From: Sporomusaceae bacterium FL31
GTDB lineage: Bacteria > Bacillota > Negativicutes > DSM-1736 > Dendrosporobacteraceae
Assembly (NCBI GenBank): GCA_003990955.1
Contig: BIFV01000005.1
Coordinates: 1-64,000 of the forward strand
Length of the DNA: 64,000 bases
Direction of reading: 5' to 3'
Shown here: positions 1 to 7,707 of the stretch, piece after piece
How positions within the stretch are numbered: the first letter of the stretch is position 1
Layout: every line of letters starts with the position of its first letter
Position numbers and translations under genes: made by a program
Notes under the pieces: generated by a model
Databases searched by the model: none
What the model was told of the DNA's origin: nothing
What the model saw: the letters and a program-made list of their open reading frames with translations, nothing else

Positions 1-70
<70 letters not shown>

Positions 71-119
71 AAGTTATTTATGAAGAACCTTGATGGCTCT
101 TTATAATTTAAAGAAATTT

Positions 120-194
120 TGGAGCGGAAAACGAGATTCGAACTCGCGACCCTCGCCTTGGCAAGGCGATGCTCTACCGCTGAGCTATTTCCGC
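120..194 (-). tRNA. tRNA-Gly (anticodon GCC)
   Basis: The complement folds as a cloverleaf. The acceptor stem is GCGGAAA/TTTCCGC, the D arm follows AGCTCAGCGGTAGAGC, the anticodon stem CGCCT... has loop TTGCCAA (anticodon GCC), and the T arm contains GTTCGAATC. The discriminator is T and the CCA end is encoded in the DNA (75 nt in all). It lies about 50 nt upstream of 16S rRNA on the same strand, so it is probably co-transcribed as the first gene of the rRNA operon. Confidence 0.96.
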
Positions 195-250
195 ATTGTT
201 TTGTGCTCATTGAGCACCGCACATCTGGCATTTTTACTTCTTACATTGTT

Positions 251-266
251 TAGTTTTCAGAGAACA
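251..266 (-). promoter_or_regulatory. boxA-like antitermination element in the rRNA leader
   Basis: The minus strand reads TGTTCTCTGAAAACTA. This resembles the boxA-like TGTTCTTTGAAAACT element common in Firmicute rRNA leaders and spacers. It lies between the promoter and tRNA-Gly. The assignment is by similarity only. Confidence 0.5.
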
Positions 267-398
267 CCGTCGCCTATGAGACAACGAATACGATACTAGA
301 CTTTCTATTGCTTTATAGCTCTATTGATCTGCATCGCTTTGTTGCTACTTATATGACCAACCATGTTCACAAGTTACTATGTCGTGGCTGGAGTTTTT

Positions 399-427
399 AT
401 TATATAGATGTTTTCTAATTATGTCAA
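399..427 (-). promoter_or_regulatory. Consensus sigma-A promoter of the tRNA-Gly/rRNA operon
   Basis: On the minus strand TTGACA (427-422) and TATAAT (404-399) are separated by exactly 17 nt, so both hexamers match consensus perfectly. The predicted start is near 392, giving a leader of about 200 nt before tRNA-Gly. Perfect hexamers fit a strong stable-RNA promoter. Confidence 0.9.
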
Positions 428-511
428 CACTTTATTTTATTATCTTATAATTTTTCGATAATCCGACTATAGCTCAACAAACTACTTGCTTCTGTTGCTA
501 AAATAGAAAAA

Positions 512-535
512 TCTCCCGACCCGAGCGCCGAGAGA
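512..535 (-). terminator. Intrinsic terminator of the nif operon
   Basis: On the minus strand the segment starting TCTCTCGGCG and ending TCGGGAGA forms a ~9 bp GC-rich stem (with G-T pairs). It is followed by TTTTTCTATTTT. It lies ~115 nt downstream of nifV-alpha and upstream of the rRNA promoter, so it would separate the two transcription units. Confidence 0.7.
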
Positions 536-648
536 CTTGTCTAATTGACCTGCACGTGAAAAAAAGGAGATTGACAATTTCAGTATACATGAAATTAAAC
601 ATACGATCAATATGTTTTCTGAATTTTTAAATTAGTTAATTTACTTAT

Positions 649-1533
649 TTAATTACATTTATGGAGACCTTGAAAAAAATCCACATCTGTTTTGTAATTA
701 GGTGAGAAAAACTCCCCATTAGATCGATCCAGCAGCTTGTTAACCATTTTAACAAGCTGGCTTATCTTATTAGTATCGACATGCGGGTCACGACAACCAT
801 TTAAATTAAGTGCCTGAATGACTTCTTCCATGGATGCATTGCCAGCTCTTTCTCCGATTCCGGCAATTGTTGTACTAATATATTGGGAACCAGCTTGGCA
901 GGCTGCCAGAGTATTGGCAGTCGCTAACCCAAAATCATTGTGTCCATGAAACTCAATCGGGATCGGACACAGTTTCGAAACTGCTGCGATTTGCTCATAA
1001 GTTTTAAAAGGGTCTAGACAGCCAATTGTATCTGCATAGCGAATGCGTAGGGCGCCGAGTCTAGCAGCCAATTCTGCTACTTGTAAAAACTGCTCAGCAC
1101 TAGATCGCGACGCATCTTCAGCACCTATAGAAACTTGACAGCCAAAACTTTTCGCTAGATTCACAGTTTCCTCTAGTTGTTTTAGAACCTTTTCCCTACT
1201 GGTTTTTAGTTTGTGATAAATGTGCAAATCAGAAATTGGTATCGAGATATGCAAAAAGGAAAAACCGCACTCAACAGAAGCCATGATATCTTCACTTCTT
1301 GCTCTATTCCAAGCAAAAACAGTAGCTTTTAACGGAGCTGCAAGGATCAGCTTCATAGCCTCTTGCTCTTCTTGCCCCATGGCTGGAACACCGGCTTCTA
1401 TCCACTGTACACCCGTATCATCTAGGGCTTTAGCTATTGCAAGCTTTTCCGGCGCTGAGAAAACAATACCGGCCGCTTGTTCGCCATCCCGTAGCGTTGT
1501 ATCGACAATGTGTACTTCTTTTCCGCTCTGCAT
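649..1533 (-). CDS. nifV-alpha: Homocitrate synthase alpha subunit (NifV-alpha)
   Basis: This is the catalytic TIM-barrel half of a split homocitrate synthase, which condenses acetyl-CoA with 2-oxoglutarate to give the homocitrate ligand of FeMo-co. The substrate/metal motif DTTLRDGEQAAG lies at residues ~11-22 and the metal-binding HGHNDFGLATAN motif is intact. At 294 residues it lacks the C-terminal domain of ordinary ~380-residue NifV proteins; that part is carried by the gene just upstream. A strong AGGAGGTGA Shine-Dalgarno supports the start. The 5' 100 bp overlap the upstream ORF in another frame, suggesting translational coupling. The split matches nifV-omega/nifV-alpha of C. pasteurianum. 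It is the last gene of the nif operon. Confidence 0.9.
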   Translation of the reverse strand: MQSGKEVHIVDTTLRDGEQAAGIVFSAPEKLAIAKALDDTGVQWIEAGVPAMGQEEQEAMKLILAAPLKATVFAWNRARSEDIMASVECGFSFLHISIPISDLHIYHKLKTSREKVLKQLEETVNLAKSFGCQVSIGAEDASRSSAEQFLQVAELAARLGALRIRYADTIGCLDPFKTYEQIAAVSKLCPIPIEFHGHNDFGLATANTLAACQAGSQYISTTIAGIGERAGNASMEEVIQALNLNGCRDPHVDTNKISQLVKMVNKLLDRSNGEFFSPNYKTDVDFFQGLHKCN

Positions 1534-2615
1534 ATTTCGTCACCTCCTGCCTCAAAACCTTGCAGTTGTCCTGACATTTCATAATATAAATCAATCAGTT
1601 GGCAATCATTTAATGAACTTCTTTGACTGATTGCTTTCTTTCTGACGATTCCAAGTAATAGCGCAGCATCGAAATCATTGAGCGGCATATTCCAACTACG
1701 AAATTTGGCTTTCAATGAAGCCGTGCCCGAATGCTTACCAATAACAAGTTTCCGCGATAAACCAACTATCTCAGGTGAAAACGGCTCATAGAGATCAGGG
1801 TTTTTGATAACACCGTCAACGTGAATGCCTGATTCATGAGCAAAGACATTACTGCCAATAATCGGCTTATTCATAGGGACTTCTCTCCCTAAACAACCTA
1901 AAACCTCTTTAGACAGCTGAGCCAGCTTTTTTGTTATCTCAATAGGCTGATTGAGTAAAAATTTGTAGGCAAGTAATATTTCTTCAAATGCAGCAAAGCT
2001 GTCTATTCCTGCGACGGCAGCGCTTACTTTACAAACTCCGGCCTTTAAGGCTGCTAAAGTATTAGCTGTCGCTAATCCCCTATTATTATGGGCACAAAAT
2101 TCCAAATCTACTGAAAGTTTTTCTTTTAGTTCTGTTAAGGTTTTGTAAGTAACGAATGGATCAAGCAGACTGCCTTCATCACAATACAGAACAGTATCAA
2201 CATGAGCCAAATTGACTTGTTTAACAAACCCAATAAGCGCTTGAACGGCAAATTCTGAGGCGTTGCGAATTTGCAAAACCACCGACAAACCAAGTGTCTT
2301 AGCCGTTGCTAATGCCATTTCAATGGCATGACTATTTAGATCACGTCGGCAAAACACAACCATATTGACTGTCCTAAATCCTAAATTGCTGGCAAGAATA
2401 ACTTGCTGACAGCAAGGCTCAATAACACCGCGAAATTTCTCCATAGGCAGTACTGAATTTCTGCTAATCCCTTGCCAGTTTGCAACACTAATGTCAGCAT
2501 AGTCTAACCGGATTTCGGAAATAAACCGCACTAATTCTGCCAATTTATCAGCTATTAAATTTTGTTTTAATCCTTGATTAATGGTTTGATCAACAAAAAT
2601 AGGCGGCTTAAGCAT
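1434..2615 (-). CDS. nifV-omega: Homocitrate synthase omega subunit (NifV-omega)
   Basis: This is the partner half of the split homocitrate synthase. The N-terminal barrel is degenerate: VDQTINQG stands where DTTLRDGE is expected, and the metal motif has become CAHNNRGLATAN, so the first His of HxH is lost. The C-terminal region is typical of the family (GSNVFAHESGIHVDG, IGKHSGTASLKAKF). It therefore probably supplies the communication/C-terminal domain to the alpha subunit. The ORF runs ~45 residues past the usual family end (after ...LIDLYYEM), reading through the Shine-Dalgarno and first 100 bp of nifV-alpha. That tail looks non-homologous and suggests a lost stop codon. It follows the AnfO-like gene by 16 bp. 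Confidence 0.87.
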   Translation of the reverse strand: MLKPPIFVDQTINQGLKQNLIADKLAELVRFISEIRLDYADISVANWQGISRNSVLPMEKFRGVIEPCCQQVILASNLGFRTVNMVVFCRRDLNSHAIEMALATAKTLGLSVVLQIRNASEFAVQALIGFVKQVNLAHVDTVLYCDEGSLLDPFVTYKTLTELKEKLSVDLEFCAHNNRGLATANTLAALKAGVCKVSAAVAGIDSFAAFEEILLAYKFLLNQPIEITKKLAQLSKEVLGCLGREVPMNKPIIGSNVFAHESGIHVDGVIKNPDLYEPFSPEIVGLSRKLVIGKHSGTASLKAKFRSWNMPLNDFDAALLLGIVRKKAISQRSSLNDCQLIDLYYEMSGQLQGFEAGGDEICRAEKKYTLSIQRYGMANKRPVLFSQRRKSLQ

Positions 2616-2631
2616 TATCCTTACCTCACAG

Positions 2632-3255
2632 TCATTTTTTTTTCGCTAGACTTACTTTGATTTCCTTACTATTGATCTGTTCTTTTAGATAGCCATAATT
2701 CTTTTCCATTGCCATAGCCTCCAGCCAAGGCGGAACATGATTGCAAAGTATTTCAAGATTGCTAAACGCACCTTTTTGAACAAAGGGCTGCAATACTTGC
2801 TTGGTTGTTACACCAGAATGATTCTCTTGAATTTCTTTCAATGAAATGGCATAGTGTCCAGGAGCCGTTTCTTTAGGCTCAGGAATTGCAACAGGTTGGA
2901 TTTGGTCACGCGCAATTTGAGCTTCTTCTTCTTGTGCAATAATATAATCCAAGAATTCTTCTGGCTGCCCTTCAAATTCCCAAATGCTTAGTCCTGCTTT
3001 TTCAAGTTCAAAATAAGGAATGCCGATGACAGATAGGCCAACAAAAACTTGACTTTCCGCAGCTACAAACCGCACAACTTCATCAACTTTTTGCCGCATA
3101 TGCCGAACACCTTTATCCTGTTCCAAATCATAGTGGAACTCCTGAACAACCTGCCAGTTCCCTTGCTCTTTGCGATATACAAGAATCCGGCCCGGCTCAT
3201 ACAAGGATGTGGTACTGCCCGTAGGCTCAACAGCTACCGCAATATTTACCCGCAT
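2632..3255 (-). CDS. AnfO-like nitrogenase accessory protein
   Basis: This is a soluble ~207-residue protein resembling the AnfO family (named for Fe-only nitrogenase clusters). It has an N-terminal 'VEPTGSTTSLYEPG' segment and a C-terminal region with 'LEILCNHVPPWLEAMA'. The biochemical role of the family is not established. The start is placed at ATG 3255 because GGGAGGTG precedes it at good spacing; an upstream in-frame TTG at 3273 has no site. It lies between the ferredoxin gene and nifV-omega in a molybdenum nif operon, with no anf or vnf genes in the window, so a role in MoFe electron supply or maturation is an inference from position. The family call is from memory of its motifs, not a search. 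Confidence 0.6.
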   Translation of the reverse strand: MRVNIAVAVEPTGSTTSLYEPGRILVYRKEQGNWQVVQEFHYDLEQDKGVRHMRQKVDEVVRFVAAESQVFVGLSVIGIPYFELEKAGLSIWEFEGQPEEFLDYIIAQEEEAQIARDQIQPVAIPEPKETAPGHYAISLKEIQENHSGVTTKQVLQPFVQKGAFSNLEILCNHVPPWLEAMAMEKNYGYLKEQINSKEIKVSLAKKK

Positions 3256-3280
3256 CGCGAACACCTCCCACAACCTGAAA

Positions 3281-3589
3281 TTAAATTTCTAATCGCTTAA
3301 CAATGTTGCCGCCTTCAATATGTGAATCCATAATTTCTTCCACATCAGCCGGGGTTACTTGGCCGTACCAGACATTATCCGGATAGACGACAACAATTGG
3401 CCCCTGTCCACAGATGCTGAAACAGCCGGTGTTTGTAATAAACACTTCGCCGCCAAGTTCTCGTTCTTCAATCTCTTCCATAAATTTTTCCATAATCGCT
3501 AAACCGTCTTTAGTATGACAGGTACCTTTCAATTGACCGTTAATTCGTGAGCTGACACAGACAAAAATATGGTGTTTAGGTTTATTCAC
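3281..3589 (-). CDS. Thioredoxin-like [2Fe-2S] ferredoxin (clostridial nif type)
   Basis: This 102-residue ferredoxin is closely similar in pattern to the C. pasteurianum thioredoxin-fold [2Fe-2S] ferredoxin, which is known to interact specifically with the nitrogenase MoFe protein. Cysteines fall at residues 11, 24, 56 and 60, the positions of the four cluster ligands in that protein. The N-terminus NKPKHHIFVC and the segment QGPIVVVYPDNVWYGQVT are also characteristic. It sits between nifB and the AnfO-like gene, consistent with a redox role in nitrogen fixation. The exact physiological partner is inferred from the family and context. Confidence 0.92.
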   Translation of the reverse strand: MNKPKHHIFVCVSSRINGQLKGTCHTKDGLAIMEKFMEEIEERELGGEVFITNTGCFSICGQGPIVVVYPDNVWYGQVTPADVEEIMDSHIEGGNIVKRLEI

Positions 3590-3606
3590 AATAGTTCCCC
3601 CTTCAT

Positions 3607-4890
3607 TTACATCGCTTTTATGATTGTATTTAGTTGTTGAACGGTATAATTGAGACCATTTTCAATGGTGTCACAAAATTCAATACTTAGAATACCTTTT
3701 TTAAGCAGTCTTTTTTGAGCTTGAAAGCCTATCCGCATGGTTAATACCGCATCACAGTCTTTGATGGTATTAATAGTCAAATCACGCATGGTTTCGGTCT
3801 CATTGCAATGCTCCATACCATGACAATATTTTTCCACTTTACGAGTTTCAATGAGTTTGAACTTCCCTTTACTTCCTTGATAGATGAGAAATTCCTCAGC
3901 ATGACCAAAATGTTGATCAACCAAACGCCCATACTTAGTAGTTACGGCAATTTTATATTGCTTAGGCAAAGAACGGACAACAGGTGGTTCGACAGGAGCA
4001 GGATTTAGGCGGAATTCATTAGAACGATCTTGACCTAACAGGCCAATTGCATCAGCCCGGCATTGCTGACAGTGACGCATTTGCGGCAAATATTGTTCAC
4101 AATGAGTTCTCATGTTATTAATTTCTTTCATACTAGTCTGCGGCATTGTCTCAAACACACTGCCTGGTGCTGGGATAAGCGGCATAATGTTCGTAACAAA
4201 CACACCCATCTCTTTAACCTTTTGGACAACTTCAGGAATGTGATGGTCATTAATCCCTTTAACCATAACGATATTAATTTTCACTAGTACTCCATGCTTG
4301 ACCAGATACTCGATCCCTTTTAATTGGTTCTCAAGCAGCGTTTTGGCTGCCTCGATACCAGTAAGCCTTTGTCCGCGATAATTGACAAATTTATAAAGCT
4401 TTGCGCCAATTTCAGGATCGATACAGTTCACTGTGACTGTTACATGATGAATATTAAGATCCACAATTTCCTGGGCATAATCAGGCAGCATCAGTCCATT
4501 TGTTGATAAACAGAAAACAATTTCCGGATTACTTTCTTTAATACGTTCAATCGATTCACGGGTTTCCGGCCAGTTTGCCAGCGCATCGCCAGGTCCCGCA
4601 ATTCCAACAACACTGAGATGATCGACTTTCTCCTTTACCATATCAAACTTGCGCTTGGCATCTGCAGGGGTAAGCACCTCGCTGGTGACACCAGGGCGAC
4701 TTTCATTCACACAGTTGAATTTTCGATTGCAATAGTTACAGCTAATATTACAGTGCGGAGCAACCGGCAAATGCATGCGGGCATATTTGTTATGAGCATC
4801 TTTCGAATAACAAGGATGCTTTGCGGTTTGCTCACTTGTCGAAGCCGCCATTGGAAACTCTTTTTTATCGGTACAGCCGCCACAACTCAT
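3607..4890 (-). CDS. nifB: NifB: radical SAM FeMo-cofactor core synthase with C-terminal NifX-like domain
   Basis: NifB makes NifB-co, the 8Fe core of FeMo-co, by radical SAM chemistry. The CX3CX2C cluster motif is CNISCNYC (C47, C51, C54 from the chosen start) within a ~290-residue radical SAM domain. The C-terminal ~110 residues (from about YKIAVTTKYGRLVDQHFGHA) are a dinitrogenase iron-molybdenum cofactor (NifX/NafY) domain. The start is placed at ATG 4890 because GAGGTGA precedes it; an upstream in-frame GTG at 4911 lacks a site. Unlike C. pasteurianum, where nifN and nifB are fused, nifN here ends 10 bp upstream as a separate gene. Confidence 0.96.
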   Translation of the reverse strand: MSCGGCTDKKEFPMAASTSEQTAKHPCYSKDAHNKYARMHLPVAPHCNISCNYCNRKFNCVNESRPGVTSEVLTPADAKRKFDMVKEKVDHLSVVGIAGPGDALANWPETRESIERIKESNPEIVFCLSTNGLMLPDYAQEIVDLNIHHVTVTVNCIDPEIGAKLYKFVNYRGQRLTGIEAAKTLLENQLKGIEYLVKHGVLVKINIVMVKGINDHHIPEVVQKVKEMGVFVTNIMPLIPAPGSVFETMPQTSMKEINNMRTHCEQYLPQMRHCQQCRADAIGLLGQDRSNEFRLNPAPVEPPVVRSLPKQYKIAVTTKYGRLVDQHFGHAEEFLIYQGSKGKFKLIETRKVEKYCHGMEHCNETETMRDLTINTIKDCDAVLTMRIGFQAQKRLLKKGILSIEFCDTIENGLNYTVQQLNTIIKAM

Positions 4891-4900
4891 ATTAGTCACC

Positions 4901-6295
4901 TCAACTTTCACCAGCGATTCTTTTATTCGAATCTCTGAAATATTTTTTCTTCATCACACTGCGATAAGTTTTATACTTATTTTCTAATAACGTATTGGTG
5001 ATCCTGTCTAACAGCATCGCAGTTCCTGTGTAACCGATCGATAATAAGCGCTGTCCGCCTACCCGGTCATGAATTGGAAAACCTAGCCGCACCAGCGGAA
5101 TACCCTCTTTTTCTGTCAGATAGCGACCATCGGAATGACCAATTGCAATATTAACGCCTGCTTTACGGCTGCTTGCCCTAATTTGCATAAAATCCGCTTC
5201 ATTTAGCACTTCTACGGGTTCCGGCGAAAGTTCGATCTCAGCACTTAACAGTTGACGGATTTTATCATTTTTACTGCCACTCGCAATAACTAAGGGATAA
5301 ATTCCATTCTCAAAACAGGTTTTTGCTACCGCATAGACTAATTCCGGCTCGCCAAAAACCACCGAGCGTCCCTGAAAGTTATACTTGTGCGAATCGATCA
5401 TCGTATCTAATAAACGGCCACGCTCATCTTTGATATTGTCAGGACAAGACTTACCAGTAATCTCGCTAAGCTTATTCATCAATAGGTCGGTATTCTCAAT
5501 ACCAATCGGGATGGGCAAATTATAAAGCGGCACCCCATAGGCATCAGCAAGATATTTGCCGGGTGACAATTCGTCAGCCACTGTAATCCCCATTTGGATT
5601 GTGGCCACTGCTCCACCCATTGCTTTTATATCTGCGATTTTGGTGCCGCCTTTGGCTATCTTTGTATATGGTTTTTCATAAGGCCGGTCTAAAGTATCTG
5701 AAATATCGGGAAGAAGAATATACTCGACTTCCATGAGATTGAGGATTCGTTTTAACTCACGTATATCGGCAGGACTAATATTAGGAATAATGATATTCAC
5801 TTTCTGATGAGGCGTTGTCTTTTCAGTAAGTGCTTCTACGATATTTCTTACCGCCAGGAAATATCCTTCCGGATGGTTGCCGCCGTACCCTGGTGTAGGC
5901 ACTGACACAATCGGTAAGTCAGTAATGCCGCGTTCCTTCGCATAATCTATTGTAATGCGCCGGACATCTTCACCGATGGTTTCGGCCAAACAAGTGGTGA
6001 GTACCCCAATCATTTTGGGCTCATAAACTTTAATAATGTTATCTAAAGCTTTCTTTAAATTGCCTTCTCCGCCGTAAACCGTCCCTTTTTCGTTAAGCGA
6101 CGAGGACCCCACATCAACAGGTTCGTTAAAATGTTCGGCAATATGCCGCCGCATATAAGTACTACAGCCCTGCGACCCGTGTAAAATCACCATTGCCTGT
6201 TCAATACCTTTAAACGGCAGAATTGCTCCCATTGGCATGCACATACTGCACGGATTTTCATTCACGTTGCGATAATTGGTGGTTTCCAGACCCAC
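4901..6295 (-). CDS. nifN: NifN: FeMo-cofactor scaffold, beta-like subunit
   Basis: NifN pairs with NifE to form the scaffold on which NifB-co matures to FeMo-co. It is a NifK paralogue, with NENPCSMCMPMGA near the N-terminus, HGSQGCSTYMRRH, and TTCLAETIGEDVRR, all matching oxidoreductase/nitrogenase component 1 motifs. The best start is GTG 6295, preceded by AAAGGAGGG that overlaps the nifE stop codon, so nifE and nifN are probably translationally coupled. An upstream in-frame start at 6340 would overlap nifE and lacks a site. The resulting protein has ~464 residues. Confidence 0.94.
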   Translation of the reverse strand: MGLETTNYRNVNENPCSMCMPMGAILPFKGIEQAMVILHGSQGCSTYMRRHIAEHFNEPVDVGSSSLNEKGTVYGGEGNLKKALDNIIKVYEPKMIGVLTTCLAETIGEDVRRITIDYAKERGITDLPIVSVPTPGYGGNHPEGYFLAVRNIVEALTEKTTPHQKVNIIIPNISPADIRELKRILNLMEVEYILLPDISDTLDRPYEKPYTKIAKGGTKIADIKAMGGAVATIQMGITVADELSPGKYLADAYGVPLYNLPIPIGIENTDLLMNKLSEITGKSCPDNIKDERGRLLDTMIDSHKYNFQGRSVVFGEPELVYAVAKTCFENGIYPLVIASGSKNDKIRQLLSAEIELSPEPVEVLNEADFMQIRASSRKAGVNIAIGHSDGRYLTEKEGIPLVRLGFPIHDRVGGQRLLSIGYTGTAMLLDRITNTLLENKYKTYRSVMKKKYFRDSNKRIAGES

Positions 6296-6309
6296 AGTTC
6301 TTCCCTCCT

Positions 6310-7647
6310 TTAACGAACAAAGTTCCAGACCGGCGAACAAACCGTTGAATAGACTTCTTTGGCAAAATTAACGGCTCCGACAAAGCCACTTAAGGGATGC
6401 TTACGATCATGATTATGATCAATGAAGCAAACTCCCAGTTTATAAGCTAACGGCCGTTCTTTGACACCGCCTACCAGAATATTGGCACCTTGCTCCACCA
6501 TGAATCGTTCCAACTCAGCAGGATTAGCATCATCCAAAATAATCGTACCTTCGTCAACAAGTTCGTTGATGGTATCATATTCTTCCTGCCGGCCAGTTTG
6601 AGTACCAATCATGACCACTTCGATGCCAATTTCCCTGAACTGTTTGATCAGCGAAATGGCTTTGAAACCGCCCCCTACATATACTGCCGCTTTCTTACCA
6701 TTAAATTTCTCACGATAACTGGCTAGAATAGGCTCAATCAATGCGCTTTCCCTGGCAATCAGTTCCTCAGTTCTGGCGATAACATCAGCATCGCCTAGCG
6801 CCAGAGCAATCTGGCGCAGCGAGCTGACGGTATCTTCCAACCCTAAAAACGAAACCCGTAAATAAGGAATATCATAGAGACTTTCCATTCTTTCAGCCAA
6901 ATAAGCCATTGACCCAGCACACTGGATAATATTGAGCGACGCCGCTGGTGCTGTTTTAAGCTCGGCATAACTGGAGTCACCAGTAAACACAGCATTAACC
7001 TCAACGCCCATTTCATGCAAATAGTTACGGATAATCCAGGCCTCTCCAGCTAAATTGAAATCGCCTAAATAATTGATGCTGTTATTATGTTTAATTTTTT
7101 TGGGTTCAGCTGGTGTAATCAAGCGAAGTAATGCATCACAAGCTGCACGGTATCCAGCCGATTTATTCCCAATAAAACCGCTCGACTGTACCGGGATAAC
7201 TTCGATACCATGCTTCTGGGAAGCGGCTTTACATACTGCATCTAAGTCATCACCAATGACACCAACAATACAGGTCGAATAAACAAACACTAATTTCGAA
7301 TGGTATTTTTCGACAAGTTCGTCAATCGCTTTAGCCAGTTTCTTCTCTCCGCCAAAGATAACGTCTTGTTCTTTTAAGTCAGTAGAGAAACTATTGCGAT
7401 AAAGTTCAGCGCCACTGCTGAGACTGCCGCGAATATCCCAGGTGTAACTGGCACAGCCGATTGGGCCATGAACCAGATGGATGGCATCAGTAATTGGATT
7501 CAGCACGACTCTAGCCCCACAAAATACACACGCCCGTTGACTTACACACCCCGCCACACTATCTGTATCACATTTTATTTGAGCCTTTTGCCTACCCTTC
7601 TTGGCAATAGAATCATTTCTTTCTGTTATAGCAAGTGCTGCCTCCAT
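6310..7647 (-). CDS. nifE: NifE: FeMo-cofactor scaffold, alpha-like subunit
   Basis: NifE is the NifD-like half of the NifEN scaffold. It carries the ACVFCGARVVLNPI segment, HGPIGCASYTWD (equivalent to a P-cluster Cys of NifD) and STCIVGVIGDDLDAV. The length of ~445 residues is normal. ATG 7647 is preferred because GAGAGGA lies 10 nt upstream; an in-frame GTG at 7656 is too close to it. It lies 60 bp downstream of nifK and its stop overlaps the nifN ribosome-binding site. Confidence 0.95.
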   Translation of the reverse strand: MEAALAITERNDSIAKKGRQKAQIKCDTDSVAGCVSQRACVFCGARVVLNPITDAIHLVHGPIGCASYTWDIRGSLSSGAELYRNSFSTDLKEQDVIFGGEKKLAKAIDELVEKYHSKLVFVYSTCIVGVIGDDLDAVCKAASQKHGIEVIPVQSSGFIGNKSAGYRAACDALLRLITPAEPKKIKHNNSINYLGDFNLAGEAWIIRNYLHEMGVEVNAVFTGDSSYAELKTAPAASLNIIQCAGSMAYLAERMESLYDIPYLRVSFLGLEDTVSSLRQIALALGDADVIARTEELIARESALIEPILASYREKFNGKKAAVYVGGGFKAISLIKQFREIGIEVVMIGTQTGRQEEYDTINELVDEGTIILDDANPAELERFMVEQGANILVGGVKERPLAYKLGVCFIDHNHDRKHPLSGFVGAVNFAKEVYSTVCSPVWNFVR

Positions 7648-7707
7648 AACAATCACATCCTCTCAGTCCTATATTCGCGCAGCAGCAGTAGCAGCTGATT
7701 GTTTATC

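Noticed and set aside
90..299. 69-codon plus-strand ORF at the left end
   Set aside because: It is antisense to tRNA-Gly and the rRNA leader, with no supporting site.
571..599. Plus-strand TTGACA at 571-576 as a promoter
   Set aside because: The -10 region is poor (ATTAAA) and no plus-strand gene follows.
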